Positions 52,191 through 60,769 are shown, numbered from the stretch's first letter. The stretch: DNA of 64,000 bases from Hahella sp050299855 (GCA_050299855.1 JBNKWQ010000046.1:434001-498000), one strand, 5' to 3'. The notes: generated from the letters alone by a model not told the origin. Program-made: numbers and translations.

Positions 52191-52631
52191 ATGAATATCG
52201 TAGAAATACCAAGAGAAAGAATTTCCGAAATAGAACCTTTATGGCGTGAGCTAAACGCACTTCACCATGAAAAGTCGGAGAATTTTAAAAATCATTTTTC
52301 CTCTTTCACGTTTTCGGAGCGTTCTAAGAAGCTCCTAGAAATGGAAAATTTGGTAGTGTTTGCAGCTAAAACAAATTCAGAATTAGTAGGTTACTGCATA
52401 GCTTCGTCTACTGATGGGGCAGGAGAAATTGACTCGCTCTATATAAAACCCCTGTTTCAGGGGGCTTTACTTGGCCTACAACTTACAGAAGCAGCTCTGT
52501 CCTGGTTGCGTGGGCTAGGTTGTAGTCAAATTCGTGTTGCTGTGGCTGTGGGCAATGAAGAGGCAATCCCATTCTATGAAAAATTTGGTTTTAAAAAGAG
52601 ATTTCATGTGCTTCAAATCAAAAACTCATAA
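52191..52631 (+). CDS. GNAT family acetyltransferase
   Basis: A 146-residue GNAT N-acetyltransferase. The acetyl-CoA region is LYIKPLFQGALLGLQLTEAAL (about 84-104), with the pyrophosphate loop QGALLG replacing the common Q/R-x-x-G-x-G/A. VAVGNEEAIPFYEKFGF (about 120-136) is the typical C-terminal motif. The acceptor substrate is unknown. It is a common cassette gene type in integrons. The stop TAA runs into TAACAA of a degenerate site. Confidence 0.87.
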   Translation: MNIVEIPRERISEIEPLWRELNALHHEKSENFKNHFSSFTFSERSKKLLEMENLVVFAAKTNSELVGYCIASSTDGAGEIDSLYIKPLFQGALLGLQLTEAALSWLRGLGCSQIRVAVAVGNEEAIPFYEKFGFKKRFHVLQIKNS

Positions 52632-52665
52632 CAAATTATGGCGGCTATTAGCGAATAGACACTCA
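52629..52665 (+). other. Degenerate attC-like site 3
   Basis: TAACAA overlaps the GNAT stop, and CTATT / AATAG (52645-52658) form a short hairpin. No GTTRRRY box is clear before the next ATG at 52668, so this site looks truncated or decayed. Confidence 0.4.
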
Positions 52666-52667
52666 CT

Positions 52668-53876
52668 ATGACAAAAAGTCAGGAACCGTTTCATGTTCTT
52701 CAGCGCACCTTAGAGCTTCCTTGCGGTGCAGTTCTAAAGAATCGACTTGCTAAGTCACCAATGTCAGATTCGCTTGGTGATGGCCAAGGGGATCCCACCG
52801 AGGCGCAGATTCGACTTTATGAAAGATGGGCTGAAGGAGGGGTTGCTTTATCCTTCATTGGCGAAGTTCAAGGTGACCCTCGCTTTCCAGAAAAACCAGG
52901 TAACCTGGTACTTGGAGTGGACTCTAATCAGAGCCTATTTCAGTCGTTATCCAGTCGGGCTGTGATCGATGGTGCGCATTTGTGGGCACAGATTGGTCAT
53001 GCTGGTGCCCTTTCTCATCCACCGATCAGTCAACCAAAGGGACCTTCTGCGTTAAACGTTGAAGGACTTCAATGTGCGGGTATGCTTAAGGAGGAGGTTC
53101 AAGATTTACCCGACTTGTATGCAAAAACTGCTTTACACGCCAAGACTTTGGGCTTTAGCGGTGTTCATATTCACGCGGGGCACGGCTTTCTGCTAAGTCA
53201 GTTTCTTTCTCCTTTGTTTAATCATCGACATGATAGTTACGGCGGCTCTGTAGAAGGTCGATCACGTATAGTGTTAGAAGTGATAGACAAAGTGAGAAGT
53301 GCTGTCGGACCGACTTTCCCGATTGGTATCAGGATCAACTCCACAGATCAACTCGAAGGAGGACTAATAGAGGATGATGCGTTGGAGGTGGTTCGCCTTC
53401 TCAGCGAAACTGCAATCGACCTGATTGATATTAGCGGCGGAACATATTTCCCTGGAGCAAAGCCAAGCTCAGACGGCACAAGTCGGGGAGCTTACTTTCT
53501 TGATTTCGCCCGACGTGCAAAAGAAGTTACGAAGATACCTTTGATGTTAACTGGCGGTTTCAAAAGACGTGAACAGGCAATCGACGCAGTATCCAGTGGC
53601 GCAGTCGATATGGTGGGAGTGGCACGCGCTATGGCCCTTGAGCCCCGGCTCGCGAATACCTGGTTAAGCCAGGAAGGGGGCGATCCTGAATTTCCACAAT
53701 TCGAATCCGTAGTACCAGGAGGAATCACAGCCTGGTACACCATGCGATTAACAGCTTTGGGCGCAGATCGGGAGAATGCATTTAAGTTGGATATACCTAC
53801 TGCGGTGCATCTGTACGAAGAGCGTGATGAAGCACGCTGTTTCAGTTGGAAGAAAAAATTCCTACCAAGTCAATGA
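52668..53876 (+). CDS. NADH:flavin oxidoreductase (Old Yellow Enzyme family)
   Basis: A 402-residue FMN-dependent TIM-barrel oxidoreductase. N-terminal LKNRLAKSPMSDSLGDG has the FMN-phosphate/isoalloxazine residues; WAQIGHAGALSHP, VHIHAGHGFLLSQFLSPLFNHRHDSYGG and SRIVLEVIDKVRSAVG are family signatures, and LTGGFKRREQA with GVARAMALEP bind the FMN phosphate. It should reduce electron-poor alkenes or similar substrates; the physiological substrate is unknown. At 1.2 kb it is large for an integron cassette. No ribosome site is obvious, as often seen for cassettes. Confidence 0.9.
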   Translation: MTKSQEPFHVLQRTLELPCGAVLKNRLAKSPMSDSLGDGQGDPTEAQIRLYERWAEGGVALSFIGEVQGDPRFPEKPGNLVLGVDSNQSLFQSLSSRAVIDGAHLWAQIGHAGALSHPPISQPKGPSALNVEGLQCAGMLKEEVQDLPDLYAKTALHAKTLGFSGVHIHAGHGFLLSQFLSPLFNHRHDSYGGSVEGRSRIVLEVIDKVRSAVGPTFPIGIRINSTDQLEGGLIEDDALEVVRLLSETAIDLIDISGGTYFPGAKPSSDGTSRGAYFLDFARRAKEVTKIPLMLTGGFKRREQAIDAVSSGAVDMVGVARAMALEPRLANTWLSQEGGDPEFPQFESVVPGGITAWYTMRLTALGADRENAFKLDIPTAVHLYEERDEARCFSWKKKFLPSQ

Positions 53877-53915
53877 TATGCTCCAGGATGATTCGCCCAC
53901 GTCGCTAATAAATAA

Positions 53916-53957
53916 GGATAGGCCGCGCGAAGCCGCGGCTTTATCCAGTTGTTGAAC
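53916..53957 (+). other. attC-like site 4 after the oxidoreductase gene
   Basis: GGATAGGCCGCG and CGCGGCTTTATCC form a long, slightly imperfect stem (53916-53946). It is followed by GTTGAAC (53951-53957), a perfect GTTRRRY box. The matching 5' RYYYAAC box is not intact (GCTAATA region), so this is a likely but damaged site. Confidence 0.45.
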
Positions 53958-54166
53958 GAGCCCGAAGTCTGCACCGTGGCTTATTTATGGGAATATTGTT
54001 GCCGGTATTGGCGAAGGCGTTGAGGTTGGTAACCCCGTACTTTTTTCAAGTCGAACGTTAGCCTTGAACGCAAGAAATCCTTCCGCGCTTTGGATTCGCC
54101 AGACGGTTGATGGAACCTGTTTAATCCCTCCCTGTTTGAGTGACTTTTATCCTGTACCGTTTTCCT

Positions 54167-54325
54167 TCAGATGCTGGTCGTCAGCCCCAAACTCCGGGGA
54201 TTGGGTAATATACTGATTAGCCGCATCGCCTGACCGCAACAGGGGCAGAAAGGCTGAATCCGGACCTTCGGTTTGGCTTCCTCCGGAGCAGGCACCCGAC
54301 ATTGCAGTCGAATTTGATGCCGGGT
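54167..54325 (-). pseudogene. Transposase C-terminal fragment with zinc ribbon
   Basis: A - strand reading frame gives EEAKPKVRIQPFCPCCGQAM followed by RLISILPN and stops after TTSI. The CPCCG knuckle and arrangement resemble the C-terminus of IS91-type transposases. No start, no full gene. The family call is tentative. Confidence 0.35.
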
Positions 54326-54399
54326 CCGGTTCGCGAACTACTCGGACTGGATGACAAATTCTTCGGGAAAGAATTTGAACAGCTTCAGCTGGCCCCGGA

Positions 54400-54632
54400 G
54401 GGATGAGGCTCAGGACGAGCCGAATAGCCACCGGGTGGATAGCCCTAAGGGCAAGGAAATCTATAGCCATCGAATGTCGGTGGTAGAACAGGTGTTTGGC
54501 AACATCACCACCAACAAAAAGTTGAACCGGTTTAGCTTACGAGGCAAGCGCAAAGTACAAGGCCAATGGCAGCTCTACTGTATGGTTCATAACATTGAGA
54601 AGTTGATGAATTATGGGATGTTAGCCGCCTAG
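54400..54632 (+). pseudogene. IS1182-type transposase C-terminal remnant
   Basis: From about 54400 the + strand encodes SPKGKEIYSHRMSVVEQVFG, then NITTNKKLNRFSLRGKRKVQ and GQWQLYCMVHNIEKL. These are the C-terminal block (including the last DDE Glu in VVEQVFG) of IS1182-family DDE transposases. The N-terminal three-quarters is missing; upstream frames are interrupted. With the - strand zinc-ribbon fragment this marks 53.9-54.65 kb as a site of old insertions inside the cassette region. Apart from these remnants and the attC-like site 4, the 945-bp stretch 53877-54821 holds nothing else I recognise. Confidence 0.8.
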
Positions 54633-54821
54633 TTGGAAGGCCAGGGAAGCCTACTCAGAGCCCCCATAACAGTGGCCGTCAGGTCTACCCGAACGAGTGA
54701 TTGCACTGGGCGGAAAGCTGGGGCAAAGTTGGGAAAATTAAATTGATTAGGGAAGTCGGTGGGATGAGCTGTTTTATGCAGGTTTTTCTAGAGGCTCGTT
54801 AAATTCTTGGGAGTGACATTA

Positions 54822-55238
54822 ATGCTTAATTTGTATGTTGGAATTACGGTGTTGGTTTACATGGCTATCCCAAGCTCTGGACCATATTCGCCCGCGACTT
54901 TAGGGGGGACTCTTTTTCGGCTTAACTTGAATCATTTCAAATGGGAAGGTTTAGTGATTTTTAGCAATTTGATTGTGCTGGCAATTGCGTTTGGGATGAC
55001 TCATTTCTTCCTCAAGAGCTTAAACATTGAGAATAAATTGGAGAATAGAAGTTCTGCCTCAATGGCTATGTTGTTATCTGCCATTGCGACGATTTTTCCG
55101 ATATTACTTGTAGTCATCGATCCTAAATCTCAATTTATAAGTCTTGCCTATTTTGTGTCCAGTATCGCTAAAGTGACGGTATTTTTTCTGGTAATCAAAG
55201 CTGCTTTGCAGTTCAAACCATTACTGAGTGCGAGTTAG
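54822..55238 (+). CDS. Small four-helix membrane protein, unknown
   Basis: A 138-residue protein I do not recognise. Four hydrophobic segments are visible: NLYVGITVLVYMAIP (about 3-17), LVIFSNLIVLAIAFGMTHFFL (about 43-63), MAMLLSAIATIFPILLVVI (about 81-99) and AYFVSSIAKVTVFFLVIKAAL (about 108-128). The ATG at 54822 has GGGAG 8 bases before it; the in-frame GTG/ATG at 54807 does not. The base composition is AT-rich, and attC-like sites follow. Small membrane proteins of unknown role are frequent cassette cargo. Confidence 0.72.
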   Translation: MLNLYVGITVLVYMAIPSSGPYSPATLGGTLFRLNLNHFKWEGLVIFSNLIVLAIAFGMTHFFLKSLNIENKLENRSSASMAMLLSAIATIFPILLVVIDPKSQFISLAYFVSSIAKVTVFFLVIKAALQFKPLLSAS

Positions 55239-55244
55239 CATTAA

Positions 55245-55315
55245 ATTTAACCAAAACGTCAATGGGATTGGTTTTCCGCTGCGCTCCAAACTAGCCGCAA
55301 ATGCGGGCGTTATGC
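55245..55315 (+). other. attC site 5 (best match)
   Basis: ATTTAAC (55245-55251) matches RYYYAAC perfectly, and GTTATGC (55309-55315) is 6 of 7 to GTTRRRY, preceded by GGGC. The centre carries GGTTTTCCGCTGCGCTCCAAA, with the CGCTGCGCTCC loop frequent in chromosomal integron attC sites. It starts 6 bp after the membrane protein stop. Confidence 0.8.
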
Positions 55316-55327
55316 TGCAGAAGGCTG

Positions 55328-55389
55328 ATTCAACCAATAATTGCAACACAAGCAATGTCCGCTTTGGAGCGAGGTTGTAACTGTTAGTT
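55328..55389 (+). other. attC-like site 6, directly after site 5
   Basis: ATTCAAC (55328-55334) matches RYYYAAC perfectly; GTTAGTT (55383-55389) is 6 of 7 to GTTRRRY. Inner arms TTGCAAC (55341-55347) and GTTGTAA (55374-55380) pair with one mismatch. Only 12 bp separate it from site 5. The 307-bp spacer 55239-55545 holds these two sites and a hairpin, and no gene. Confidence 0.55.
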
Positions 55390-55411
55390 TAGCTCAAGCA
55401 GCTTTAGTTGA

Positions 55412-55434
55412 GGGGGGAGCGTAGCCCCCCCTTT
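55412..55434. terminator. G/C hairpin at the right edge of the island
   Basis: GGGGGG and CCCCCC enclose AGCGTAG; TTTG follows on the + strand. It could terminate + strand cassette transcripts before the convergent adenosyltransferase gene. Confidence 0.5.
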
Positions 55435-55545
55435 GTATCAGCTGATGCATGCTGATGGTTCTTTGTCCTCACTGCTACAGACTGCCGTTAACGGTGCTGA
55501 GGCTTCTACATTCGGCACTGATCATTTCGTCATTATGGTGAAGGC

Positions 55546-56097
55546 TCAGAATTCCGTTTTGCGCCAGAGTATTTCCTCATTCCCTTCGCGTCTGGCTAGC
55601 GTACGTGCCGCCACAAACAAAAAATCCGATAACCTGTTCAGGTAAATTTGCAGGGATGCATTCAGTGTTTCTGCCTTGCCTAAACTGACGACTGTACGTT
55701 CGGCGCGGCGGCTAAGGCTGCGTGACATATGGCAAAGTGCCGCAGCTTTGGTGCCGCCGGGTAAAATGAAGTTTTTCAGTGGAGGCAAAGGCTCGTTCAG
55801 TTCCACTATCCAGTTCTCCAGCCGCTCGATGTGTTGGTTGGAAATCAGGGTATAGCCGGGCATGGCAATTTCTCCACCGAGATCAAACAGATCATTCTGG
55901 ATGGCCTGGAAAATGCAGGTTAATGGATCATCAGCCCTAAGTTCACAGATCAGAATGCCGAGGCTGCTGTTGGTCTCGTCGATATCCCCCATGGCTTCGA
56001 TCCGAATGGAGTCTTTGGCAACTCGTTGACCATCCCCCAACCCCGTGGTGCCGGAATCGCCGGTTTTGGTAACAATTTTAGATAACCTGTTTCCCAT
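55546..56097 (-). CDS. Cob(I)alamin adenosyltransferase, PduO type
   Basis: ATP:corrinoid adenosyltransferase that makes adenosylcobalamin. The 183-residue protein starts with the ATP-binding segment TKTGDSGTTGLGDGQRVAKD (about 10-29), followed by GDIDETNSSLG. C-terminal SRRAERTVVSL and YLNRLSDFLFVAARTLA hold the catalytic Arg/Asp of the trimer. No cobalamin biosynthesis gene is nearby, so it probably serves salvage. It and panE are - strand, 69 bp apart. Confidence 0.93.
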   Translation of the reverse strand: MGNRLSKIVTKTGDSGTTGLGDGQRVAKDSIRIEAMGDIDETNSSLGILICELRADDPLTCIFQAIQNDLFDLGGEIAMPGYTLISNQHIERLENWIVELNEPLPPLKNFILPGGTKAAALCHMSRSLSRRAERTVVSLGKAETLNASLQIYLNRLSDFLFVAARTLARREGNEEILWRKTEF

Positions 56098-56166
56098 ACG
56101 ATATCTCTCAAATCTGATGCGTTGTTCTAACGTTAGTTGGATTTCTATTTCATATGGAAGTCGTCA

Positions 56167-57165
56167 TCAGCCTGCTCGGCTTTCAGGATGGAGTGCCAGC
56201 ACCTGTTGGGTTAACTCATTATTGACCCTGTAATCAAGCTGATGCCTGCGGGCAAAATCACAGATAAACCCGTTAATGGCCAGAATTTCGGTGGCTTTGT
56301 GGTGGCGGATATCCTGTAGCATAGAGGAGATGTTTTCACCAGTTGCGATAGCGACGTCGATTATCCGTTGTTTGATATGTTCACGGTTTTCAGGATAACC
56401 CGCCACTTCCAGAACGGTTTCCAGCTCGGCTGCTAATGGATCTATGGTGGACTGGAATAGTGGCTTATCCAGAATTTGTCCATTCTTGCAGTTCAACAGG
56501 GCAGTATAGGCATTAATGCCACAGTTGATAGTCAACTTTTTCCACAAGTGTTCCCAGATATCCTCACTAATCCCTGTATTAAATCCGGCATGCTGTAGTG
56601 CAGCGGCGAATACCTTGCACTCAGAAATCTGATCGTCTCGGCCTTTAATCAACGAGCCTATCCAGGTTTTGCCCTTGCCGGCATGCACAATGTCTATGCT
56701 GGAAGCATGGTCATGGCTGGAAGTTCGGTTCGCACCTTCAGTGGTTGTAGCGCCAAAAAAATTCAGCTCGGGAAACTGTGTAAGTAGTGCTGACTGGCTG
56801 CCTAGACCATTCTGAAACAGGAATATTTTACTTGAAGCAGTGAGTCGATGGCGGACAGATTGCAGTGCGCTGACGGCATCATAGCTTTTGGTGGTCAGCA
56901 GCAGATAATCGATGGTAGTGCTATCAGGGATGGAATCGCAGGGCAGTCGATATAGGTGAGTGCCTTTATCGTCCTGTAATTGCAGCTTTAGGTTTTGACG
57001 GCGGCTATCTGTATTACTGTCAGATGTGTGAGCAATATCAACAGGTGCGAGAGCATTTTCATCAGAGGTGCGCACGAGTAGTCTGACATCAGCAAAGTGC
57101 GATAGGCGGGCGGCAAACAGCCCGCCTATCGCACCAGCTCCGAGCAAATGGATGCGCAGAGTCAT
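56167..57165 (-). CDS. panE: 2-Dehydropantoate 2-reductase
   Basis: NADPH-dependent ketopantoate reductase of pantothenate/CoA synthesis. The 332-residue protein has the nucleotide-binding loop IHLLGAGAIGGLFAARL (about 5-21), LLTTKSYD (about 89-96), FQNGLGSQ (about 117-124) and the catalytic Lys segment EHLWKKLTINCGINAYTAL (about 207-225). It is longer by some 30 residues than the E. coli enzyme, owing to an insertion near residues 40-60. Several ketopantoate-reductase paralogues have other substrates, so the exact role is by family. It lies 12 bp after valS, probably in one transcript. Confidence 0.88.
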   Translation of the reverse strand: MTLRIHLLGAGAIGGLFAARLSHFADVRLLVRTSDENALAPVDIAHTSDSNTDSRRQNLKLQLQDDKGTHLYRLPCDSIPDSTTIDYLLLTTKSYDAVSALQSVRHRLTASSKIFLFQNGLGSQSALLTQFPELNFFGATTTEGANRTSSHDHASSIDIVHAGKGKTWIGSLIKGRDDQISECKVFAAALQHAGFNTGISEDIWEHLWKKLTINCGINAYTALLNCKNGQILDKPLFQSTIDPLAAELETVLEVAGYPENREHIKQRIIDVAIATGENISSMLQDIRHHKATEILAINGFICDFARRHQLDYRVNNELTQQVLALHPESRAG

Positions 57166-57177
57166 GATGCAGCTGTG

Positions 57178-60042
57178 TTACAGAGCCTGGATGCGCACAA
57201 CCTGCTCCTGCAGTTTGCCAAGGCCGTCGACAGCTTCCTGTAGTTTTGCCTTTTCCTTTTCGACAACATCAGCCGGCGCTTTGGCAACAAATTTCTCGTT
57301 ATTGAGTTTGCCTTCCAGGCGTTGCTGCTCTTTAGTCAGCTTGTCGATTTCCTTATGCAGGCGACCCAGTTCTGCCTCTTTGTCGATAAGCCCGGCCATG
57401 GGTACCAGAACTTCCAGCCCACCAGAAAGCTGCGTGGCGGAAGCGGGTGCTTCTTCGCCTTCTGCCAGGAAGCGAACGGATTCAAGGCGTGCGAGCTTGA
57501 GCAGAACCGTTTCCTGCTTGGCCAGCTGTACGCGGTCGGAATCAGAGCCATGGGCCAGTAAAAGTGCCAGGGGTTTGCCTGGCGCAATATCCATTTCCCC
57601 ACGAATATTACGTACCGCAAGCATCACACCTTGAAGCCACTCGATCGCTTCTACAGCCTCCTCATCCTGCTTCTCCTGTTCGGCTTCAGGGTAGGGTTGC
57701 AGCATGATGGTATCACCGGTTTTGCCTGCCAGATCCTTGATCTTCTGCCAGATCTCTTCAGTGATGAAAGGCATCATCGGGTGAGCCAGGCGCAGGGCAG
57801 CTTCAAGGACACGCACCAGGGTGCGTCTTGTGCCGCGTTTCAGGGCGGCGGAAGCGTTGTCGTCCCATAGAACAGGCTTGGAAAGTTCCAGATACCAGTC
57901 ACAGTATGTGTTTCGAATGAACTCGTGAATGGACTGCGTTACCAGGTCAAAACGAAACTGCTCCATATGGCGGGCAATCTCTGCTTCGGTATGCTGTAGC
58001 CGTGAAATGATCCAGCGGTCTGCCAGACTCAATTCCACATCAGCATTATCAAGACCTACATCCTGGCCTTCGGTATTCATCAGTACATAGCGGGCGGCAT
58101 TCCAGATTTTGTTACAGAAGTTGCGATAACCTTCCACCCTGCCCATATCGAATTTGATATCGCGGCCAGTAGAGGCTAATGAGCACATTGTAAAACGCAA
58201 GGCATCTGTCCCGTAGCTGGCGATACCTTCAGGGAACTCCATACGAGTTTTGGATTCTATTTCTGGAGCATCTTGCGGCCTCATCAGGCCGGTGGTGCGC
58301 TTTTCCACAAGCGGTTCTAGTTCAATGCCGTCAACGATATCCAATGGGTCGAGCACGTTACCCTTGGACTTGGACATCTTCTGGCCTTCGCTGTCACGCA
58401 CCAGGCCGTGTACATAAACGTACTTGAAGGGCACTTGTGGCGTACCATCTTCGTTCTTGATGAAGTGGGTGGTCATCATGATCATCCGGGCGACCCAGAA
58501 GAAAATGATGTCAAAACCGGTCACCAGAACATCCGTAGGATGGAAGGTTTTCAATTCAGGAGTGTTTTCGGGCCAGCCTAAAGTGGAGAAAGTCCACAGG
58601 GCAGAACTGAACCAGGTGTCGAGAACATCTTCATCCTGGCGCAGGACGATGTCACCCAGGTTGTTCCTGGCGCGGACTTCATCTTCGTCCCGGCCCACAT
58701 AAATGTTGCCCTGATCATCATACCAGGCTGGAATACGGTGACCCCACCAGAGCTGGCGGCTGATGCACCAGTCCTGCAGATCACGCATCCAGGCAAAGTA
58801 CATGTTTTCATATTGTTTGGGGACGAACTGAATGCGTCCTTCTTCCACGGCCTGAATACCTGGCTTGGCCAGTTCCGCCGCATTCACATACCACTGATCG
58901 GTCAACCAGGGTTCGATTACCACACCTGAGCGGTCACCACGAGGAACCTTCAAGCTGTGAGGGGTTACTTTCTCCAGCAGTTCCAGCTGTTCAAAATCAG
59001 CGACCACCAGCTTACGTGCCTCAAATCGGTCGCGCCCGGCGAATTTGGCCGGCAGGCTGTTATCCAGATCAGCGTTTTCGGTGCCATCAATATTGAAGAC
59101 CTGGGCAACTGGTAATATCGCTGCATCACGGTCAAAGATATTGACCAGGGCGAGCTGATGACGCTTGCCGACATCGTAGTCATTAAAGTCATGAGCAGGC
59201 GTGATTTTTACACATCCGGTACCAAATTCACGGTCAACATAATCGTCGGCAATGATGGGGATGCGACGATTAACCAAGGGCAGGTCAATAAACTTGCCGA
59301 CCAGCGCCTGATATCGTTCATCTTCAGGGTGTACCGCAACGGCCGTATCGCCCAACATGGTTTCGGGGCGGGTGGTGGCAACAACCAGGTGATCCAGGCC
59401 TTCAGCGGTTTTTTCGCCATCTGCCAGCGGATAACGGAAATGCCAGAGCTGGCCATTTTCGTCAACGTTTTCTACTTCGAGATCGGAAATGGCGGTGTGC
59501 AGTTTCGGGTCCCAGTTCACCAGGCGTTTGCCCCGGTAAATCAGGCCGTCTTCATGCAACCTGACGAATGCTTCCTTAACGGCATTGGACAGACCTTCGT
59601 CCATAGTGAAGCGCTCGCGGGACCAGTCCACTGACGAACCCAGGCGGCGGATCTGACGGGTAATGGTGCCGCCGGACTCTTCTTTCCATTCCCAGACTTT
59701 TTCCAGAAACTTCTCACGGCCGAGGTCATGACGGGAAATACCCTGCTGGGCCAGTTGTCTTTCAACTACCATCTGGGTCGCGATACCGGCATGGTCAGTG
59801 CCCGGTTGCCACAGGGTATTGAAGCCTTTCATGCGGTGGTAGCGGGTCAATGCATCCATGATGGCATTGTTAAACCCGTGGCCCATGTGCAGGCTGCCGG
59901 TAACGTTAGGCGGCGGGATCATAATGCAGAAGGTTTCCTTCTGCGCATTGCTGTCCATGTTGGGCTTGAAGAAGCCCTGCTGTTCCCAGTAGTTGTACCA
60001 CTGACTTTCGATCTGGCCGGGTTGGTAAGTTTTTTCCATCAT
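57178..60042 (-). CDS. valS: Valyl-tRNA synthetase
   Basis: Charges tRNA-Val and edits mischarged threonine. From the ATG at 60042 it has 954 residues; MEKTYQPGQIESQWYNYW matches family N-termini, so the open frame's TTG start at 60072 is unlikely. HIGH is PPPNVTGSLHMGH (about 40-52), the editing domain contains TTRPETMLGDTAV (about 220-232), and KMSKSKGNVLDP (about 555-566) is the second ATP motif. A C-terminal coiled coil (LGRLHKEIDKLTKEQQRLEG and onward, last 70 residues) is typical of ValS. No ribosome site is obvious. Confidence 0.98.
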   Translation of the reverse strand: MMEKTYQPGQIESQWYNYWEQQGFFKPNMDSNAQKETFCIMIPPPNVTGSLHMGHGFNNAIMDALTRYHRMKGFNTLWQPGTDHAGIATQMVVERQLAQQGISRHDLGREKFLEKVWEWKEESGGTITRQIRRLGSSVDWSRERFTMDEGLSNAVKEAFVRLHEDGLIYRGKRLVNWDPKLHTAISDLEVENVDENGQLWHFRYPLADGEKTAEGLDHLVVATTRPETMLGDTAVAVHPEDERYQALVGKFIDLPLVNRRIPIIADDYVDREFGTGCVKITPAHDFNDYDVGKRHQLALVNIFDRDAAILPVAQVFNIDGTENADLDNSLPAKFAGRDRFEARKLVVADFEQLELLEKVTPHSLKVPRGDRSGVVIEPWLTDQWYVNAAELAKPGIQAVEEGRIQFVPKQYENMYFAWMRDLQDWCISRQLWWGHRIPAWYDDQGNIYVGRDEDEVRARNNLGDIVLRQDEDVLDTWFSSALWTFSTLGWPENTPELKTFHPTDVLVTGFDIIFFWVARMIMMTTHFIKNEDGTPQVPFKYVYVHGLVRDSEGQKMSKSKGNVLDPLDIVDGIELEPLVEKRTTGLMRPQDAPEIESKTRMEFPEGIASYGTDALRFTMCSLASTGRDIKFDMGRVEGYRNFCNKIWNAARYVLMNTEGQDVGLDNADVELSLADRWIISRLQHTEAEIARHMEQFRFDLVTQSIHEFIRNTYCDWYLELSKPVLWDDNASAALKRGTRRTLVRVLEAALRLAHPMMPFITEEIWQKIKDLAGKTGDTIMLQPYPEAEQEKQDEEAVEAIEWLQGVMLAVRNIRGEMDIAPGKPLALLLAHGSDSDRVQLAKQETVLLKLARLESVRFLAEGEEAPASATQLSGGLEVLVPMAGLIDKEAELGRLHKEIDKLTKEQQRLEGKLNNEKFVAKAPADVVEKEKAKLQEAVDGLGKLQEQVVRIQAL

Positions 60043-60133
60043 GGTGAAATTAAAATCTGGCTGAACGTACAAACGGAACCGATATCACCTGTCCCTGATT
60101 CAGGTGGCAACACCGAAGACTAAAAAGAGAAGC

Positions 60134-60175
60134 ATTATACACACCGCAGGAGGCCCTTAATAGGATTGCGGTGTG
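60134..60175 (-). promoter_or_regulatory. Hairpin and -10-like box upstream of valS
   Basis: CACACCGCA (60140-60148) and TGCGGTGTG (60167-60175) form a 9-bp stem. On the - strand it is followed at once by TATAAT (60134-60139), a candidate valS -10 box. The stem may end upstream transcription or bind a regulator; no -35 box is evident. Confidence 0.4.
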
Positions 60176-60232
60176 CATGGAAGAGAGCTTTATTTAAGTC
60201 CGTGTCGGCGGGTGAATGAACAGGTGATCTGT

Positions 60233-60667
60233 TTAGGTATCTTCCCGTTCATTGGTGCTGGTGACACGATTGCCCAATTGTCGGATAACTTCTGCTCTGA
60301 CCCGTTGCTCGATCTGCGGCATGTATTCGGCCAGAACCTTTTGGGTGGCCAGGTGTACGATACGATCCAGGTCCTGGGTATCTTTCAGTGCAGCACTGGC
60401 AGGCTTTTGATTTTGCTGGTTTTCAAAAAAAGCTTTGAATTGCTTCTGGAATTCGGCTCGCTCGTGGGCCAGTTTGGCCAAATTCTCATGGGGCAAAAAG
60501 GGGTTCTTGCTGGTTGTCTCTGGAGTCGTTTCAATCATGGTGTCGGTTCCTTCCGTTGCCGGATGAGTTCTATTGTTTTCCTCCGCTGTTTTAACATTCG
60601 TTGGGGTAACGATGTCATCCAGGAGAGGAATCAGGTCTTGACCGGATTCAGCTGTTGAAGTGCTCAT
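60233..60667 (-). CDS. Conserved-position acidic protein between holC and valS
   Basis: A 144-residue soluble protein of unknown function. The first 50 residues are acidic, Thr/Ser-rich and probably disordered. The rest is helical (LAKLAHERAEFQKQFKAFFE, then LDRIVHLATQKVLAEYMPQI and EQRVRAEVIRQL). AGGGA lies before the ATG. A comparable hypothetical gene is found between holC and valS in Pseudomonas-like genomes, so it may be related to the polymerase chi subunit or simply co-transcribed. I assign no function. Confidence 0.7.
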   Translation of the reverse strand: MSTSTAESGQDLIPLLDDIVTPTNVKTAEENNRTHPATEGTDTMIETTPETTSKNPFLPHENLAKLAHERAEFQKQFKAFFENQQNQKPASAALKDTQDLDRIVHLATQKVLAEYMPQIEQRVRAEVIRQLGNRVTSTNEREDT

Positions 60668-60769
60668 AATGGTCCCTGCTTGGTTGTATATAGCGTTTTT
60701 CTTATTGGTATATCGTCAAATCTAGACAAAGTTTCCAGTCCTATCTGACCCACTGATTCTACGGGAGAA

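Noticed and set aside
54147..54470. 107-codon - strand frame in the transposase-remnant area
   Set aside because: The protein-like text (CPCCG) is in a neighbouring frame; this one is a shadow.
55433..55645. 70-codon + strand frame opposite the adenosyltransferase end
   Set aside because: It is mostly antisense to the PduO-type gene, and the upstream part has no coding character.
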